64,000 nt of DNA, from NCBI GenBank assembly GCA_010909165.1, contig MU008170.1, positions 682,001 to 746,000 of the forward strand, in the 5' to 3' direction. How positions within the stretch are numbered: the stretch's first letter is position 1; the number at the start of each line of letters is the position of its first letter. The DNA comes from Anthoceros angustus. Its lineage: Eukaryota > Streptophyta > Anthocerotopsida > Anthocerotales > Anthocerotaceae. Under the pieces are notes generated by a model. That model was not told the origin of the DNA, did no database searches, and was given only the letters and a program-made list of their open reading frames with translations. The position numbers and the translations under genes are program-made. Below are positions 23,567 to 35,667 of this stretch, one piece after another.

Positions 23567-24781
23567 TTTATTAAGCCTGAGAAGTCTCAGACCCCAGGGC
23601 TCTGGGCACCAGAAATCATTTTTGGGTTTTGTGGAAGAAACCCACCCACCCATGCAGCATGATGTCGTCATGCAGGCTGCTGGACCCATGATCGGCAGCC
23701 GCTGGTATGCACTGTAACAGACTGTTGTTAGGTTGGTGTGGTGGGGCAAGGAGAAGCAGTGCAGGACTGATCAGGAGTGTGGTGTGTGGACGAGGTATAG
23801 TACCTCCTTGTTGCTCATAATGCCTGCCCAGTATGGGCTCAGGATGTGGCAGGGTCCGTCAGACGTTGTAGGAATGCATTTCCACTTCATAGGTCTCTGT
23901 CAGACACTGAATCACGTGACCCCTCCTTATTAATCAGGAGCTCCCGGTGCCTAGGGTTCGAATTCCTCATGGCCTCGCAACCGTAGATGTACAAACGCAG
24001 CTCTGGCTTTCTCGAAATCGCGGCACGCCACGTCCAGCCAAGGAATGTCTTGATCAAAGCGACCGGGATAGGCCTGGAGTGTGCCGGGCGCATCATGTCT
24101 GGCCCAGTTTCAACTCCCAAAATTCTCATCTCCAGTCTCGGAGGCCTGGCTTGGCCTTGAAGAAAGCTCAAGCCGACGACTTGACGCGGATCGTCTTGCG
24201 CAGTAGTTTCGTCCCCCGTTCGGCAAACCACAGCGCTTTACTGGGCTGTGTGCTACAGGAAGACGGGCCTCTTCGCACACCTCAACGCGGATTGGAGTCT
24301 GGGTCCCGCGGTCGGCTCGAGTCTGGCCAAGCCCACTCCAGCCCACCCGCTTTCCCGCCATCTCGCCTTCCCTTTACGATCCACACACGGTCCGGTTCTG
24401 GCTCTTGCCCGGCTGGGCATGTTGTGGGCAGCAGGACAAGCGTATGTTGGCGCGGATTTCGCTTGGAGCAGGGGGCAGGCTTGCGGTGGAGCGTGACGTT
24501 TTCCCGCACGGATTTCCTGGATGCAGTGGTTTGCATCTTGCTGTGTGCCGTGCTGGGAATTGGGTTTGGGGGATACTGGGTTCTAAGGATCTTGCTGCCG
24601 GCCAGCTTTGCTCTATTTGTGTTGTGTGTTGGCAATAACGTCGTCCACAGCCCAGAGAAAGTGAGTGGGCTGGGGACCTCGGCGCTCTCCGCTTGCATCT
24701 TGAGATCCTCCCGCTGTGTGCGCTCTCTGGGTTCGAATCCCGCTAACTGTTGGGGTGGCTCCTGTAGAGCCTTCAATTAAG
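23567..24781. other. Intergenic / upstream of the XBAT35-like gene
   Basis: Nothing coding was recognised. GC content rises from about 24150 towards the next gene. GGTTCGAATTC (about 23954) and GGTTCGAATCCC (about 24729) look like pol III B-boxes but have no foldable tRNA around them. Confidence 0.4.
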
Positions 24782-27693
24782 ATGGGAGCGGGTCCATCGA
24801 AGGACGAGCAGCTGTACACTGCTGTGCAGAGTAATAATCACAATGCGGTCAAGGCGTTGCACCGGGAGGGAGCCTCCTTGGAGGTGGGTGTGTCTCGGTC
24901 AGCATGGCCTTGGCCTGGGCCTAGGTACATGTTTTCTGTGCTTTGGAGGAATATGGAATTCTGTTGAATTCTCTTGTCTCTGTATGATGCGCAGTGGGTT
25001 GATAAGGAAGGAAGAACACCGCTGATTCTGGCGTGCTCACGAGGAGACTTGTTCGATATGGTCATACTTCTTCTCAGTTTGGGTGCGAATCCAAATGTGT
25101 ACAGACCTGGTAGGGATCCTTCCTATGCTTCCTGTGTCCATAGAATTCATGCCGCCGGATGTTTGTCGTGGTTTAATGTGATGAGAGTGCCCTGTGAATC
25201 TGCAGGGACGTATGGAGGCTTTCCTCTCCATCATGCTGCTAAAAGAGGCCTTGACAAGACTGCACTGCTACTTCTGAGGAATGGAGGTGAGAGGGGTTTT
25301 TGTTGCGGGAAAGTGCAGGCTTCGGCACCACATGCTCTGTGCTAATCAGGTGTATATCTCCTGAATCGGTTTGCTCTTGTGCACAGCTGACCCCTTGGCA
25401 ATCAATGATGATGGATCAAGTCCCTTGGATATGGCAAGGGCTAGAGAGCATGTGACGATTGTGCGAATAATAGAGGTATGCACTTGAAATTTCAGAGGAT
25501 GGGACAGAGCTAAGAGTTTTGGTACTTATGTATGTTGCGCACATAAGTGATGTCCACTCTGCTCGTGGTAGCAAGCTGACAAATCCCGTGCTCCTCAGGA
25601 CAAGATTTGCTTGTTCAGTGGTATTGTGCGAGAGCAATCAGGTCCTGGATTCCTGGAAGTCATAGCCCCTCAGTGGGTCACTAAGAAAGTGTGAGACTCC
25701 GACACATCATGCCTTCTGTTCGATGGATTGTGCCAAGTTGGCATCTTCTAGTCCTGCTTCAAAAAAAAGTGTATGCTGGCAGTTATAAGTAGCTGAAGTT
25801 GGTGCCTGGTTGCAATGCAGTTGGGCTGTTGTGCTACCAGCGGAAACCCCCGACCCAAGAAGGCCGCCCAAGTTTGATCTTGTCATCTACCAGTCGCCAA
25901 AGGTTGGTTTCTCGTCACTAAAAAAACTAGCTTCATAGTTTTGGACCTTAAGCACGTCTGTGGGTTTGGTACAGCTGAATCTGCATTCTTGAAGGCAAGC
26001 AGTCCATTTCCAGCTTTCCATCTCAAAAGCTGTGGAGCTTGTGCTGGTGTTTTCTGTGGCTTGATGTATATACTGTGCATTTGTGCTAGTTCAGGTGAGC
26101 CTATGGAATGGAGTGAATGCCACACCTTCGTATCATCCTGCTGGGCCGTGCAATGTTAGTAAATTATTACCGCTTCCATCTTGTACCTCGCCTAGTTAAG
26201 ATCGTGTCGTACAACAACATGTGTGTTGTACTCGTGATTGCAGCTTCTGCTTGGGGAAATGGATATATTTTTTTTAGAATGGCTGTTTGTGCTAGCTTGT
26301 TGTGTTAGTTCAGCATGGGGACTCATCTTGCAACTCTCTCGCTTGTCAGGTTGCTGTTCCAAGAACAGTAATACACCTTTCAAAGTGTGAAATTGAGGAA
26401 CCAAAGTTCAACACGGCATCACCACAGCTGATGATCACTGAAAGGAGCACAAGTATGGTTGCACTGCTACCTGTCAAGTTCCGGGCTACTTCCATCTCTG
26501 GTTCCGGAATTGCTGTGCCTTGCTGCTGGCTTTGCATGCCCAATGTCTAACATTGCTGGCCTTTTCCGTGGCTATTGTTAACAGAAACAAAGCACAAGTT
26601 TCTTTCTGAGATGGAAGGCGACAAAGCTCAGCTGGAAAGATTCTGGATGGCATGCAAGGGCATACAACAGGTATGTTGTAAGACTGCGGTTGTTTTCATA
26701 GTCCGGGCTCCAACTTCTTGCTTTGGCCTTTCTACTTTGTACGGTGCGTGATTATCTGTGAAATGTTTTGACCAGGCAAGGATTCCAGGGCACTCGCCAC
26801 GTCCTCCACCTCCTGCAGCCTTAGTGCAAGGGCCACCACAGGTCCAAGGTCCCAGGGGGTCCTCAGATTTTGCGAGGCCAGCTCCAGCTCCAGTTAAACC
26901 TTCTGGACAAACGAGTGCAGGGCCAGCAGCAGGGGCCAAGCTGACTGCGGACCCTGCGGGTCGGATAACAGAGGATGTTGCATTGTCCATGGCAATTGAT
27001 GCATCTCTTCGCACGGCGTCTGAAGAGGGGATTCCACTTTCTCCGAATGCACGCCGCCAGTCTGTTGACTCTAATGGCTGGGGTGATACTGCAGAAAGTA
27101 GCTATTCTGGATGGGGACCTCCTGAAAGCAAGAAATCCAGCCCCCCTTCCAAAGCCAGCTACGGTGGTTGGGAGGCTGAAAAACAGAGTGCATACAACGG
27201 TTGGGCATCTCCGGAAGTAGCAGGGCCAAGCAGAAGAGATTCTGGAGATGCGCTGCCTCATGTTCCTGAAACGGTGCAAGAGGCTGATCAGCTGGATAGC
27301 CCACAAACCAGGATGCAGAGCTCTGCAGCAAGTCCTTCAGCTTCCCTATCCTCTCCATCGGCTCCACCCCTACCTTCAGAATACATGCCTCCTGGAGGGT
27401 ATGATGGTCCAATTCAGTATCCGTCCATTGACACCTCTCCAGTGCAGGTCAACTATGCTCCAATTGCTGGTGCTGTTGAGAAAGTCCCTGATGAGAGTGC
27501 CAAGAAAATCGAGCAGGAGAAGGCTGGAGGGCAATGCGTCGTATGCTGGGATTCGCCAGCTGTTGGTGTGTGTATCCCTTGTGGTCACCTTGCTGGCTGT
27601 ATGGATTGCCTCTCTGAGATCAAAGAGAAAAAGTGGGGATGCCCTGTTTGTCGAGCTTCAATTGATCAGATAGTAAGGGTGTTTCAGGTTTGA
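24782..27693 (+). CDS. XBAT34/35-like ankyrin-repeat RING E3 ubiquitin ligase
   Basis: Nine exons join in phase: 24782-24883, 24995-25109, 25206-25286, 25387-25475, 25599-25690, 25821-25902, 26350-26452, 26585-26670 and 26776-27693, 555 codons plus stop. The N-terminus MGAGPSK has the Gly-2 of an N-myristoylation site. Three to four ankyrin repeats follow (DKEGRTPLILACSRGDL, GGFPLHHAAKRGLDKTALLL, DDGSSPLDMARAREHV). The middle has the family signature KICLFSG...FLEVIAPQW...VWAVVLP. A Pro/Ser-rich linker, with repeats of the SGWGPPES type, precedes a C-terminal C3HC4-like RING (CVVCWDSPAVGVCIPCGHLA, GCPVCRASIDQIVRVFQV). Order and exon phases match the Arabidopsis XBAT34/35 family, E3 ligases linked to ethylene and stress responses. 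The RING lies in one large last exon. Confidence 0.92.
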
Positions 27694-27997
27694 GCTTGAC
27701 CGGAGATCTCGGGGAGGCAACTCTACTGCCCTTCACCAGGAGGAGGCCGATGTCCACCTTCACAGATCAAACGGCCTCCTCATGGACTTTGACCAGTGGC
27801 GCTCAGTAGCTTGTGTTTTGTAATTATGTAACTATGACAAAATTACAGTCCTGAACATCACGCCAGGCCTAACTCCTCGAGTAGAGTCACGAAAGGATCC
27901 TCTAGAATCTAGGGTCTGAGGGGTCTCAGAAGAGACCTGATACTTTGTGACATGGTTCCTGCTTGGCAAGGCTTGCCCTGGCCACCTCACTTTGCGT

Positions 27998-28600
27998 TCA
28001 CAGAGCATCAATCATTCTTCTCATTTCCTTCCTTTTCTGCTTATCTGGCTCTAGCAATACTCTTTCTGTCAGCACTTGCTTAATACGGCACATGGATCTC
28101 CGAACCTGCACCACAAGAACAGGGCGTCGGTGTCCTGTCGAACTCCCAAACACCGCTTCAATCCAGACAAGGCAGAGGCGATATCCAAACCTTGGGCATT
28201 CGTTCCGGATTCGGCATGCGGCTTTCAGTTTGGATGAAAAACCGGCGTTGAGTAAGCAGAACATTTTTCTCCTTCAGCAGCACGTACCATAATTTTTGTA
28301 AGTCATCCCACGACTTCAATCTCAACTCTGACGCCTTCCAGCCCCTTCCTAACCACGGGCAACACTAGGCTTGGTCATCATGGCAGGCCAGGGAGCCAGT
28401 TCCAGCACAGGGGAAGAGCTCATAAACAACTCACCATAAGTTACCGGCGTAGACTTGTCATGCAGCTCCTCAGATTCGAAAAAGTCGGCCAAGCCAGCAA
28501 AGCCTCGAACAGAGCTCTCACAACCTAGCCTGGAGGAAGCTGTTACCGGAACCGCAGTATTCCTCAGCAGAAGCCGCTGTATTGCCCGCATAGCCATCAT
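27998..28600 (-). CDS. Mitochondrial large-subunit ribosomal protein uL29m (MRPL47-type)
   Basis: Three exons on the minus strand: 28600-28435 (ATG at 28600, a second ATG directly after), 28348-28191 and 28105-27998; 143 codons plus stop. Introns are GT-AG, phase 1 and phase 0. The N-terminus ([11 protein letters not shown], then SSRLG) is Arg-rich and lacks acidic residues, as expected for a mitochondrial presequence. Mature motifs are [49 protein letters not shown] and [15 protein letters not shown], the uL29 helical pair plus the mitochondrial C-terminal extension. The length matches the roughly 144-residue Arabidopsis protein. It is convergent with the XBAT35-like gene (304 bp between stops) and divergent from the CCHC gene (336 bp between starts). 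Confidence 0.92.
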
Positions 28601-28936
28601 CTTCACCAATTGAGCTCATAAATCCGTCGCCGATCTCCAAAAGGGCTGCATCAACAATGCCGATCCTGGTGAGCTGCCTTTGCCTGTCGAACAAAGGCCA
28701 AGAACACGAGCCAGAGAGGGCAAGTACTTCCACCTGGTAAGCCAAACTCCAAAGATAATCGATAACCAGCGGATCCCGCGGAATGAGACTATTGAGATTC
28801 TCGGCGTACTGACTCCCTGAACCCTAATTCGGACACTTCGTGAGAATCTGTCTCCGCTTGGACGGCTAAATTTCTGCTGCAAGTCCGAAGAGCCTAAAGT
28901 ACGCTACTGGATTGTAAACCAGATTACCAAAACAGG
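28601..28936. promoter_or_regulatory. Putative bidirectional promoter, uL29m / CCHC gene
   Basis: Only 336 bp separate the two start codons, which point away from each other, so both 5' UTRs and core promoters must lie here. No clear TATA box was seen. This is position-based inference. Confidence 0.45.
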
Positions 28937-31900
28937 ATGACAGGACGCTCGGGCAAGGTGTCGCGCAGCCCTACTCCAGCCTCTGAGGATGACCACGAAG
29001 AGGGAGATGCCGATCTCAGTCTCCACATTGTTAATGAAGCACAGCACGGCAGGATTTCTGTGAACCGAGACGCAGCCGTGGGACTGGTGGAATCTCAGTT
29101 GGCTGGCTACTCTGGGAAGTGGCAGGATCTCTACTCCTCTGCGTCAGCGTTGGAGGGCGTTGGCCAAGCCTTACCAGCTCATAGCGGTCAGTCTGATCCA
29201 GGACGTGGAGACGGGGCACGGGCTTGTAGCTCTGGTAGTCCGTTGCAAGCCACAGAGCCTGCCATAGGCAAAGATGTGAAGGGCAGCGTGAATCAGTTGA
29301 AGAGACACCCTGTGCGGAAAGGGCTGGGTTCAAAGGAGGGGCAGCCTGTGGATGACGAGGAGGGGGTACTGCAGGTTGGTTTGTTTGAAGCAAAATCTAG
29401 CAGCTTCGAAGTTCCGTTGTTGGGTCCTTGGAAGCTTGGCAACCCATGGATTTTGAATTACAAGGTACATCAATTGTATTTTTTGCACAGGAATCTGAGG
29501 GTCCGTCTGCAGGGATGGATGATGATGCTACGGCACTCCATCTCGTGGCCGACAATGAGGTTGAATGTTTGACCACTAACGAGGTCGCCAGTGCTGTGGG
29601 CACTAAAGAAACGGAGCAATCTATCACCCAGGATGAGGTGGTGGAAGAAAGTGCTGTCATGCGCAAGTTACTGGTGAGTCTGTTTGCATCTTAGCAGCGG
29701 TGACTGAAAACTGACGGCTAACCATCCAGATTTTTTTATGTTCAGCGTGGGCGTCGCTACTTTGACCCGCCAGATGAGCACGAAGCAACTTGTTATAACT
29801 GTGGTAAACCTGGACACCAAGAGGCCAACTGCCGTGAAGAACGTCGGATACGTCCATGCTATATCTGTGGTGATTTGCAACATGAAGGATGGCAGTGCCC
29901 TCAGGTATATGTAGTGATGATATCAGGAGACTTTTGCGAGCGTTTGCAACGGGTATTTTATCTAATCCTACAAGCTCGGTTTTGACTGTGCAGAAAATAA
30001 AGTGCTTCTCCTGTGGAGGGTTTGGGCACATTGCAAGGGCTTGTAATGTGAGACGTGGTAAGGCGATGTGCCTGAAATGTGGGGACTACGATCATGTTTT
30101 ACCAAGATGTCGCAATCAGTATAGCAGAGAAGATCTGCGGGTTGGTGCCTAGCTCATACTAAAACTTCCTGAAGTGGGATAAAAGGTCCGCCGCAAGGCC
30201 TCTGATTGTGTTCCTGATGGCTGCAGCAAGTTAGGTGCTATATTTGCAAGGCTTATGGTCATTTGTCCTGCAAGACTGTATTGGATGATCAACCGACAAG
30301 GTTGTCATGTTATAAGTGCGGTGAAGTGGGACACGCTGGCAATGTAAGTATGTCTTGTTCAATACCTAGGTGCTCTTTGGATTTGCTGCCTCAGGTTCCT
30401 TCTGAGGAGCTGGCTTAGCGGAAAGTATCTTTCTGTTTTCCAGGACTGTAGAGGGGACGGGTCGGGACATGGCCGAAGAGAGCCATTGTATGGAAGTGAG
30501 GACGAAAGGTCTGGACGGGATTTTAGGAGACAGCATGTACTATTTTCTGAATCCTTAGCTTCGCTGCAGTGGTTCGCTTGTCAAAGATATTATTGTGTGA
30601 ATATCAATCTATGCAGCAGCTACAAATTTTGACTTAGAACAAATTTCCATGCTTTGGACCTGCTGGCTACTCTGGGAAGTGGCAGGATCTCTACTCCTCT
30701 GCGTCAGCGTTGGAGGGCGTTGGCCAAGCCTTACCAGCTCATAGCGGTCAGTCTGATCCAGGACGTGGAGACGGGGCACGGGCTTGTAGCTCTGGTAGTC
30801 CGTTGCAAGCCACAGAGCCTGCCATAGGCAAAGATGTGAAGGGCAGCGTGAATCAGTTGAAGAGACACCCTGTGCGGAAAGGGCTGGGTTCAAAGGAGGG
30901 GCAGCCTGTGGATGACGAGGAGGGGGTACTGCAGGTTGGTTTGTTTGAAGCAAAATCTAGCAGCTTCGAAGTTCCGTTGTTGGGTCCTTGGAAGCTTGGC
31001 AACCCATGGATTTTGAATTACAAGGTACATCAATTGTATTTTTTGCACAGGAATCTGAGGGTCCGTCTGCAGGGATGGATGATGATGCTACGGCACTCCA
31101 TCTCGTGGCCGACAATGAGGTTGAATGTTTGACCACTAACGAGGTCGCCAGTGCTGTGGGCACTAAAGAAACGGAGCAATCTATCACCCAGGATGAGGTG
31201 GTGGAAGAAAGTGCTGTCATGCGCAAGTTACTGGTGAGTCTGTTTGCATCTTAGCAGCGGTGACTGAAAACTGACGGCTAACCATCCAGATTTTTTATGT
31301 TCAGCGTGGGCGTCGCTACTTTGACCCGCCAGATGAGCACGAAGCAACTTGTTATAACTGTGGTAAACCTGGACACCAAGAGGCCAACTGCCGTGAAGAA
31401 CGTCGGATACGTCCATGCTATATCTGTGGTGATTTGCAACATGAAGGATGGCAGTGCCCTCAGGTATATGTAGTGATGATATCAGGGAGACTTTTTGCGA
31501 GCGTTTGCAACGGGGTATTTTATCTAATCCTACAAGCTCGGTTTTGACTGTGCAGAAAATAAAGTGCTTCTCCTGTGGAGGGTTTGGGCACATTGCAAGG
31601 GCTTGTAATGTGAGACGTGGTAAGGCGATGTGCCTGAAATGTGGGGACTACGATCATGTTTTACCAAGATGTCGCAATCAGTATAGCAGAGAAGATCTGC
31701 GGGTTGGTGCCTAGCTCATACTAAAACTTCCTGAAGTGGGATAAAAGGTCCGCCGCAAGGCCTCTGATTGTGTTCCTGATGGCTGCAGCAAGTTAGGTGC
31801 TATATTTGCAAGGCTTATGGTCATTTGTCCTGCAAGACTGTATTGGATGATCAACCGACAAGGTTGTCATGTTATAAGTGCGGTGAAGTGGGACACGCTG

Positions 31901-32537
31901 GCAATGTAAGTATGTCTTGTTCAATACCTAGGTGCTCTTTGGATTTGCTGCCTCAGGTTCCTTCTGAGGAGCTGGCTTAGCGGAAAGTATCTTTCTGTTT
32001 TCCAGGACTGTAGAGGGGACGGGTCGGGACATGGCCGAAGAGAGCCATTGTATGGAAGTGAGGACGAAAGGTCTGGACGGGATTTTAGGAGACAGCATGT
32101 ACTATTTTCTGAATCCTTAGCTTCGCTGCAGTGGTTCGCTTGTCAAAGATATTATTGTGTGAATATCAATCTATGCAGCAGCTTACAAATTTTGACTTAG
32201 AACAAATTTCCATGCTTTGGACCTTGCCAAGCTACAGATCTCAAGACGTGAGCGGTGGAGGGATGCTGAACGTTCTCGATCTCCTGAAAGGGTGGATCGG
32301 TCTCACAGATCATTGTCAGAGACCCAGAACTATTCCTCAAGACGTGGAGGAACGCAGACTAACTCAGAACCTGATAAGGATGATGATGTTGGTCCTTCTA
32401 GGAAGCAGAGCCAGCATGAATATAAGAGGCAGCGCCACTATGAATGGAAGAAACAGCGCCATCATGGACGATCCCCGAGTCATAAATCATCAGAGCATGG
32501 TGAAAGCCGTAGGTCCCCAGGGCATGGCCGCCAATAG
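28937..32537 (+). CDS. CCHC zinc-knuckle RNA-binding protein with SR-rich tail (middle duplicated)
   Basis: Exons in the first copy: 28937-29464, 29491-29673, 29746-29904, 29994-30140, 30227-30343 and 30444-30536; the last exon, 32238-32537, exists only once. All junctions are phase 0. Zinc knuckles in order: CYNCGKPGHQEANC, CYICGDLQHEGWQC, CFSCGGFGHIARAC, CLKCGDYDHVLPRC, a family-specific short knuckle CYICKAYGHLSC, and CYKCGEVGHAGNDC across an exon junction. RYFDPPDEHE precedes the first, as in the Arabidopsis At3g43590-type zinc-knuckle family. The tail is rich in RS, RE and KR pairs (SRSPERVDRSHR), typical of splicing-related proteins. Exons 2-6 occur again at about 31051-32098 through a tandem duplication; splicing 6 to 2' would stay in frame and double the knuckles. 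Confidence 0.8.
29102..32223 (+). repeat. 1.56-kb direct tandem duplication, copies 29102-30661 and 30662-32223
   Basis: The two copies are the same base for base apart from about five single-base indels: T7 versus T6 near 29735/31295, GG versus GGG and TTTT versus TTTTT near 29930/31490, GGG versus GGGG near 29952/31513, and CT versus CTT near 30621/32184. The junction at 30660 joins intron sequence after exon 6 to the middle of exon 1. No useful microhomology was seen. Confidence 0.93.
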
Positions 32538-33011
32538 CAAGTCAGTCTGGTTGATCCCGGTTCAACAGTTTGGTACGTCAAACGGTTCGAAGCTCCGCCA
32601 TGGAACAGAACATCTCTTCTATTTATTATCTAGCTCAGGCCGGTTGGTTGAGAATGAGTCGCAGAACCTTGATGGAATCCATCAAGAAGAAGGAAAGAAG
32701 AATTTTATTTAAGTCCACTAAGGACGGATTTCAGTCATGGGACTTAGTACTTAACAACTTGTACCATGTGTGCCTAAGCTACTTCACCAAGGGTATCCAC
32801 TACTTTTAGGCACCCCATCCACTACTTTTAGGCACCCCATCTAAGTACTGATCTAAGCTCAAGATGCTCAGGATGCTTAATCACGACATTCTTATAAATG
32901 TGTGTCTATTTGGCCTAAGCCATTTGGACACACATTTATCCCAAATATTTGAGGCACTATCCCAACTATGTTATTGGTGGCAAACATATGTCCCCTTTCG
33001 CAAAGATACAC
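32538..33011. other. 3' flank with a short tandem duplication and hairpin
   Basis: A 22-bp tandem repeat (CCACTACTTTTAGGCACCCCAT) spans about 32796-32839. A 13-bp perfect inverted repeat (ATAAATGTGTGTC, GACACACATTTAT) pairs 32894-32906 with 32927-32939. No coding sequence was recognised. Confidence 0.6.
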
Positions 33012-35150
33012 CTATTCTGCTTGTAATACAGCCACACTGTATAGCTGATAAAATATATGAAGATAAAATATATGAATAATATTATAATGATTGGTGTTCT
33101 TTGCTTCAGCATACTTAACAACTGAAAACGAAGAGTTTTCAGTTGTTAAGTATGTTAAGTTGTCAGTTGCTTCAGCATACTTAATGTATTCTTTGAAACG
33201 AGAGAAACATTCACTCTTGTTCTTCAAGATATAAGATGTAACAAATCGTGTCTTGTCATCTGTGAATGTTAGGAAATATCGACCACCTCCTATGGACTCT
33301 TGTGAAAGGGGTCCACATAGGTCAGTATATACAAGTTCAAGCACTTCAGAGGCTCGATGAGGAGCCTGGTTTTTGAAAGCTGCTTGATGTCGCTTGGACA
33401 AGACACACGCTTCACACAGAGGTAAAGGAACAAGGATGCCTATTGGGCCATCCTTGTATAACTCACTGATTGCTAGTTTCTGCAACTTAGCACTATGAGG
33501 ATGACCTAGTCTAGCATGCCACAACTGAGACTTAGCTATTTGTTGTGCAGTAGCTGGAGAGGTATCCTTAGCAAGATGAGTTTGAGCTATACCACTCTGT
33601 GTATGAAGACGAAACAAATCACGATCTGATGATCCACAGGCAAGTATCTTCCTATGATCACAAGAATCTATCACCTGGCATTCTGTGTTAGTAAACAGGA
33701 CATGTGTGTTATTGTCTGCATTTAGTTTCCTACCTGAAATGAGATTCCTCGTCATGTCATGCACAAAGTACACGTTCAATAACTACAACATGACTCCTCA
33801 TGTTACTGATAAACTTACTGTGCCTAGGCCAGGGAACGAAAGAGATCTGTCATCTCCAAGGTAAACATACTGATCTTTAGCTGACCTGTATGTGTTGAAA
33901 GCATTTCTATCAAAACAGATGTGGGCAGTAGCACCTGTATCTAGATACCACTCCATCTATGGTCTGACATCTGCTTTTGTTGACAGACAAGTGGGGAGTA
34001 ATAGTGGACTAGCAAACTCCCTTATCCCAACTGTGAGAGCTAATGGAGTTGGCTGTTTCTTGACCACCACGTGAGTTTCTGCACCAGATGATCCCTCCTT
34101 GCGAGGTACACCGGCTTGCTTCTTACGACACTCACGTTCCCAGTGTCCAGGTAATTTACACTAGTTGCAGGTACCTGGTTTCTTAGCTTTCTTATCGGCA
34201 GGAGCTCCTTGCAAGCCTCCTCCTTTCTTAGAGCTACAAGAACCTCGGAAGTTCGGTCTTGCACCTCTTCCTCGATTAGACGTGTACACGGCTTGTTGTT
34301 TACCTGCACGCATGTGTTGGCTTCTAGTTTCTTCTTCTTCAAGCAATGCTCCCACTAGCTCTGCGAAGCTCATTACTGGGAGAGGGATATTCGCAGCTTC
34401 AGCTAACTTCTTAGCCTATGTCTGTCCAGCTGTGTGGGATGTCACAAAATATGACCATGATTCAGGTAAGGAGATGAGGAGTCTAACTGTCAACTCTCCT
34501 TCAGAAAGAACGTCTCCTGAAGATCCTTCCACCTTCGAAGCTAAGGTTCTGAACACTCCGACATGTTTTTCAATTGAGTCACCTTCCTTCATTCTATAGT
34601 TCTGAAAATGTCTCAACGCGGCCATCACACTCATGTGATTACGTGCTGCATACAGGTCCTTCAATCATTTCCAAATCTCTGCTGCTGACTTAGCCCCACC
34701 AGTCTGCCTCAACATGTCAGATGTTAGGCCATTGCGTATAAGGTACATGGCTGCGTCATTCTTGACTGACCATGCTTCAACAGCATCCGAATCAGAAGCT
34801 CCCGTAGGTATGGTTTCACCACCACTTGTGATTCTCCACAACTTGCGGTTTTGAAGAGCACCTTGCATCCTCATGACCCAGATGTCGTAGTCGGTTCCTC
34901 CGAACCTATCTTTCTCCTTGAACCCATCTCCAGTGACACTTGACGTATCTGCCATGTTTGATGCAGGCTTGTGTACGCCTTCTGAAGATGTCTTTGATTC
35001 TTATTCGTCGTTATTGAAGAGTCCTCCAAAGATCGCTGCTACCATACAGCGATTCTACAATATGTAGGGAAGATTGGGCTCCACATCCGGAGCTCAGAGA
35101 GCATGCCTCTCTGAGATCCTTGTGTTCCTCATTTCCCAGCGATTATAGGC
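33012..35150 (-). mobile_element. Ty1/copia element, gag to integrase part (decayed; 5' part is at 61090-62421)
   Basis: Minus-strand frames give, from 34955 downward, a gag start (FKEKDRFGGTDYDIWVMRMQ), gag helices (EGDSIEKHVGVFRTLASKVE), a basic region and a CCHC knuckle interrupted by a stop (CN-stop-CKLPGHWEREC). Next come a protease-like WYLDTGATAHIC after an in-frame stop, the pre-integrase domain (LWHARLGHPHSAKLQKLA, LCEACVLSKRHQAAF) and the integrase start (VYTDLCGPLSQESIGGGRYF). It is cut off inside the integrase near 33110-33180, at a fold-back repeat; no RT or 3' LTR was found. Several stops make it a pseudo-element. Its leader and LTR are separated from it by the 25.9-kb insert. 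Confidence 0.85.
33110..33154. repeat. Perfect 20-bp hairpin at the truncated integrase
   Basis: Arms 33110-33129 and 33135-33154 are exact reverse complements around GAAGA. The flanking GCTTCAGCATACTTAA occurs at about 33103 and again at about 33169, so the fold-back lies inside a short direct repeat. Confidence 0.95.
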
Positions 35151-35183
35151 AACAACATAATATTTGAAGCGGCTGAATATACA
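35147..35183. repeat. Left TSD (AGGC) and left TIR of the large element
   Basis: The TSD is 35147-35150 and the TIR 35151-35183. Just inside, GAAGCGGCT (35166-35174) is followed by its inverse AGCCGCTTC (about 35185-35193), a subterminal palindrome that could bind transposase. Confidence 0.75.
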
Positions 35184-35667
35184 AAGCCGCTTCTGCAGAA
35201 AAAAAAACCAACTGCGGGAAAACCTGGTGGGCACTGAATTCCGCGATTCAGACGTTTTGGTTTTCTTGGAGATGGTTCATTCCTTCCCTTCCCTTCGGCA
35301 TCAGCTACTTTTCTCGTCGAGTGCACACGGTATCAATGTACGTCTTGTGAAAGCCCCAATGGTCTTTTGGTGATATTCGATCGGTCTTTGGTTGTCATTG
35401 CTTTAACACCTACTTGGAAAGCAATACACAGCACTAAAAAGCAATAAAAGATTAAAGAGGATGTTTGCGGACGCCAGCATGCCGGCGCCACGGAAATTTC
35501 TAATTTGGCTAAGCGAGCGTAAAGTTTCCAATAACCTAACTACCAAAATCTTAGCGGCTTGAGTCTCGGGTGGGCATTGCCCGGTCGCTATCCAACACAA
35601 CATCGGCGTTTACGAGGAGGCGTGGGGTCCTCGAAGTTGTCGTTCTCCTGCATGGCATTCTCCACAT

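Noticed and set aside
24720-24745. GGTTCGAATCCC resembling a tRNA T-loop / pol III B-box (similar motif near 23954)
   Set aside because: No T-stem pairing, no A-box or acceptor stem at the right distance, so neither a tRNA gene nor a recognisable SINE.
28590-28609. Longer N-terminus for uL29m starting at 28609
   Set aside because: That codon is TTG on the minus strand; the first ATG is at 28600 and gives the family-typical length.
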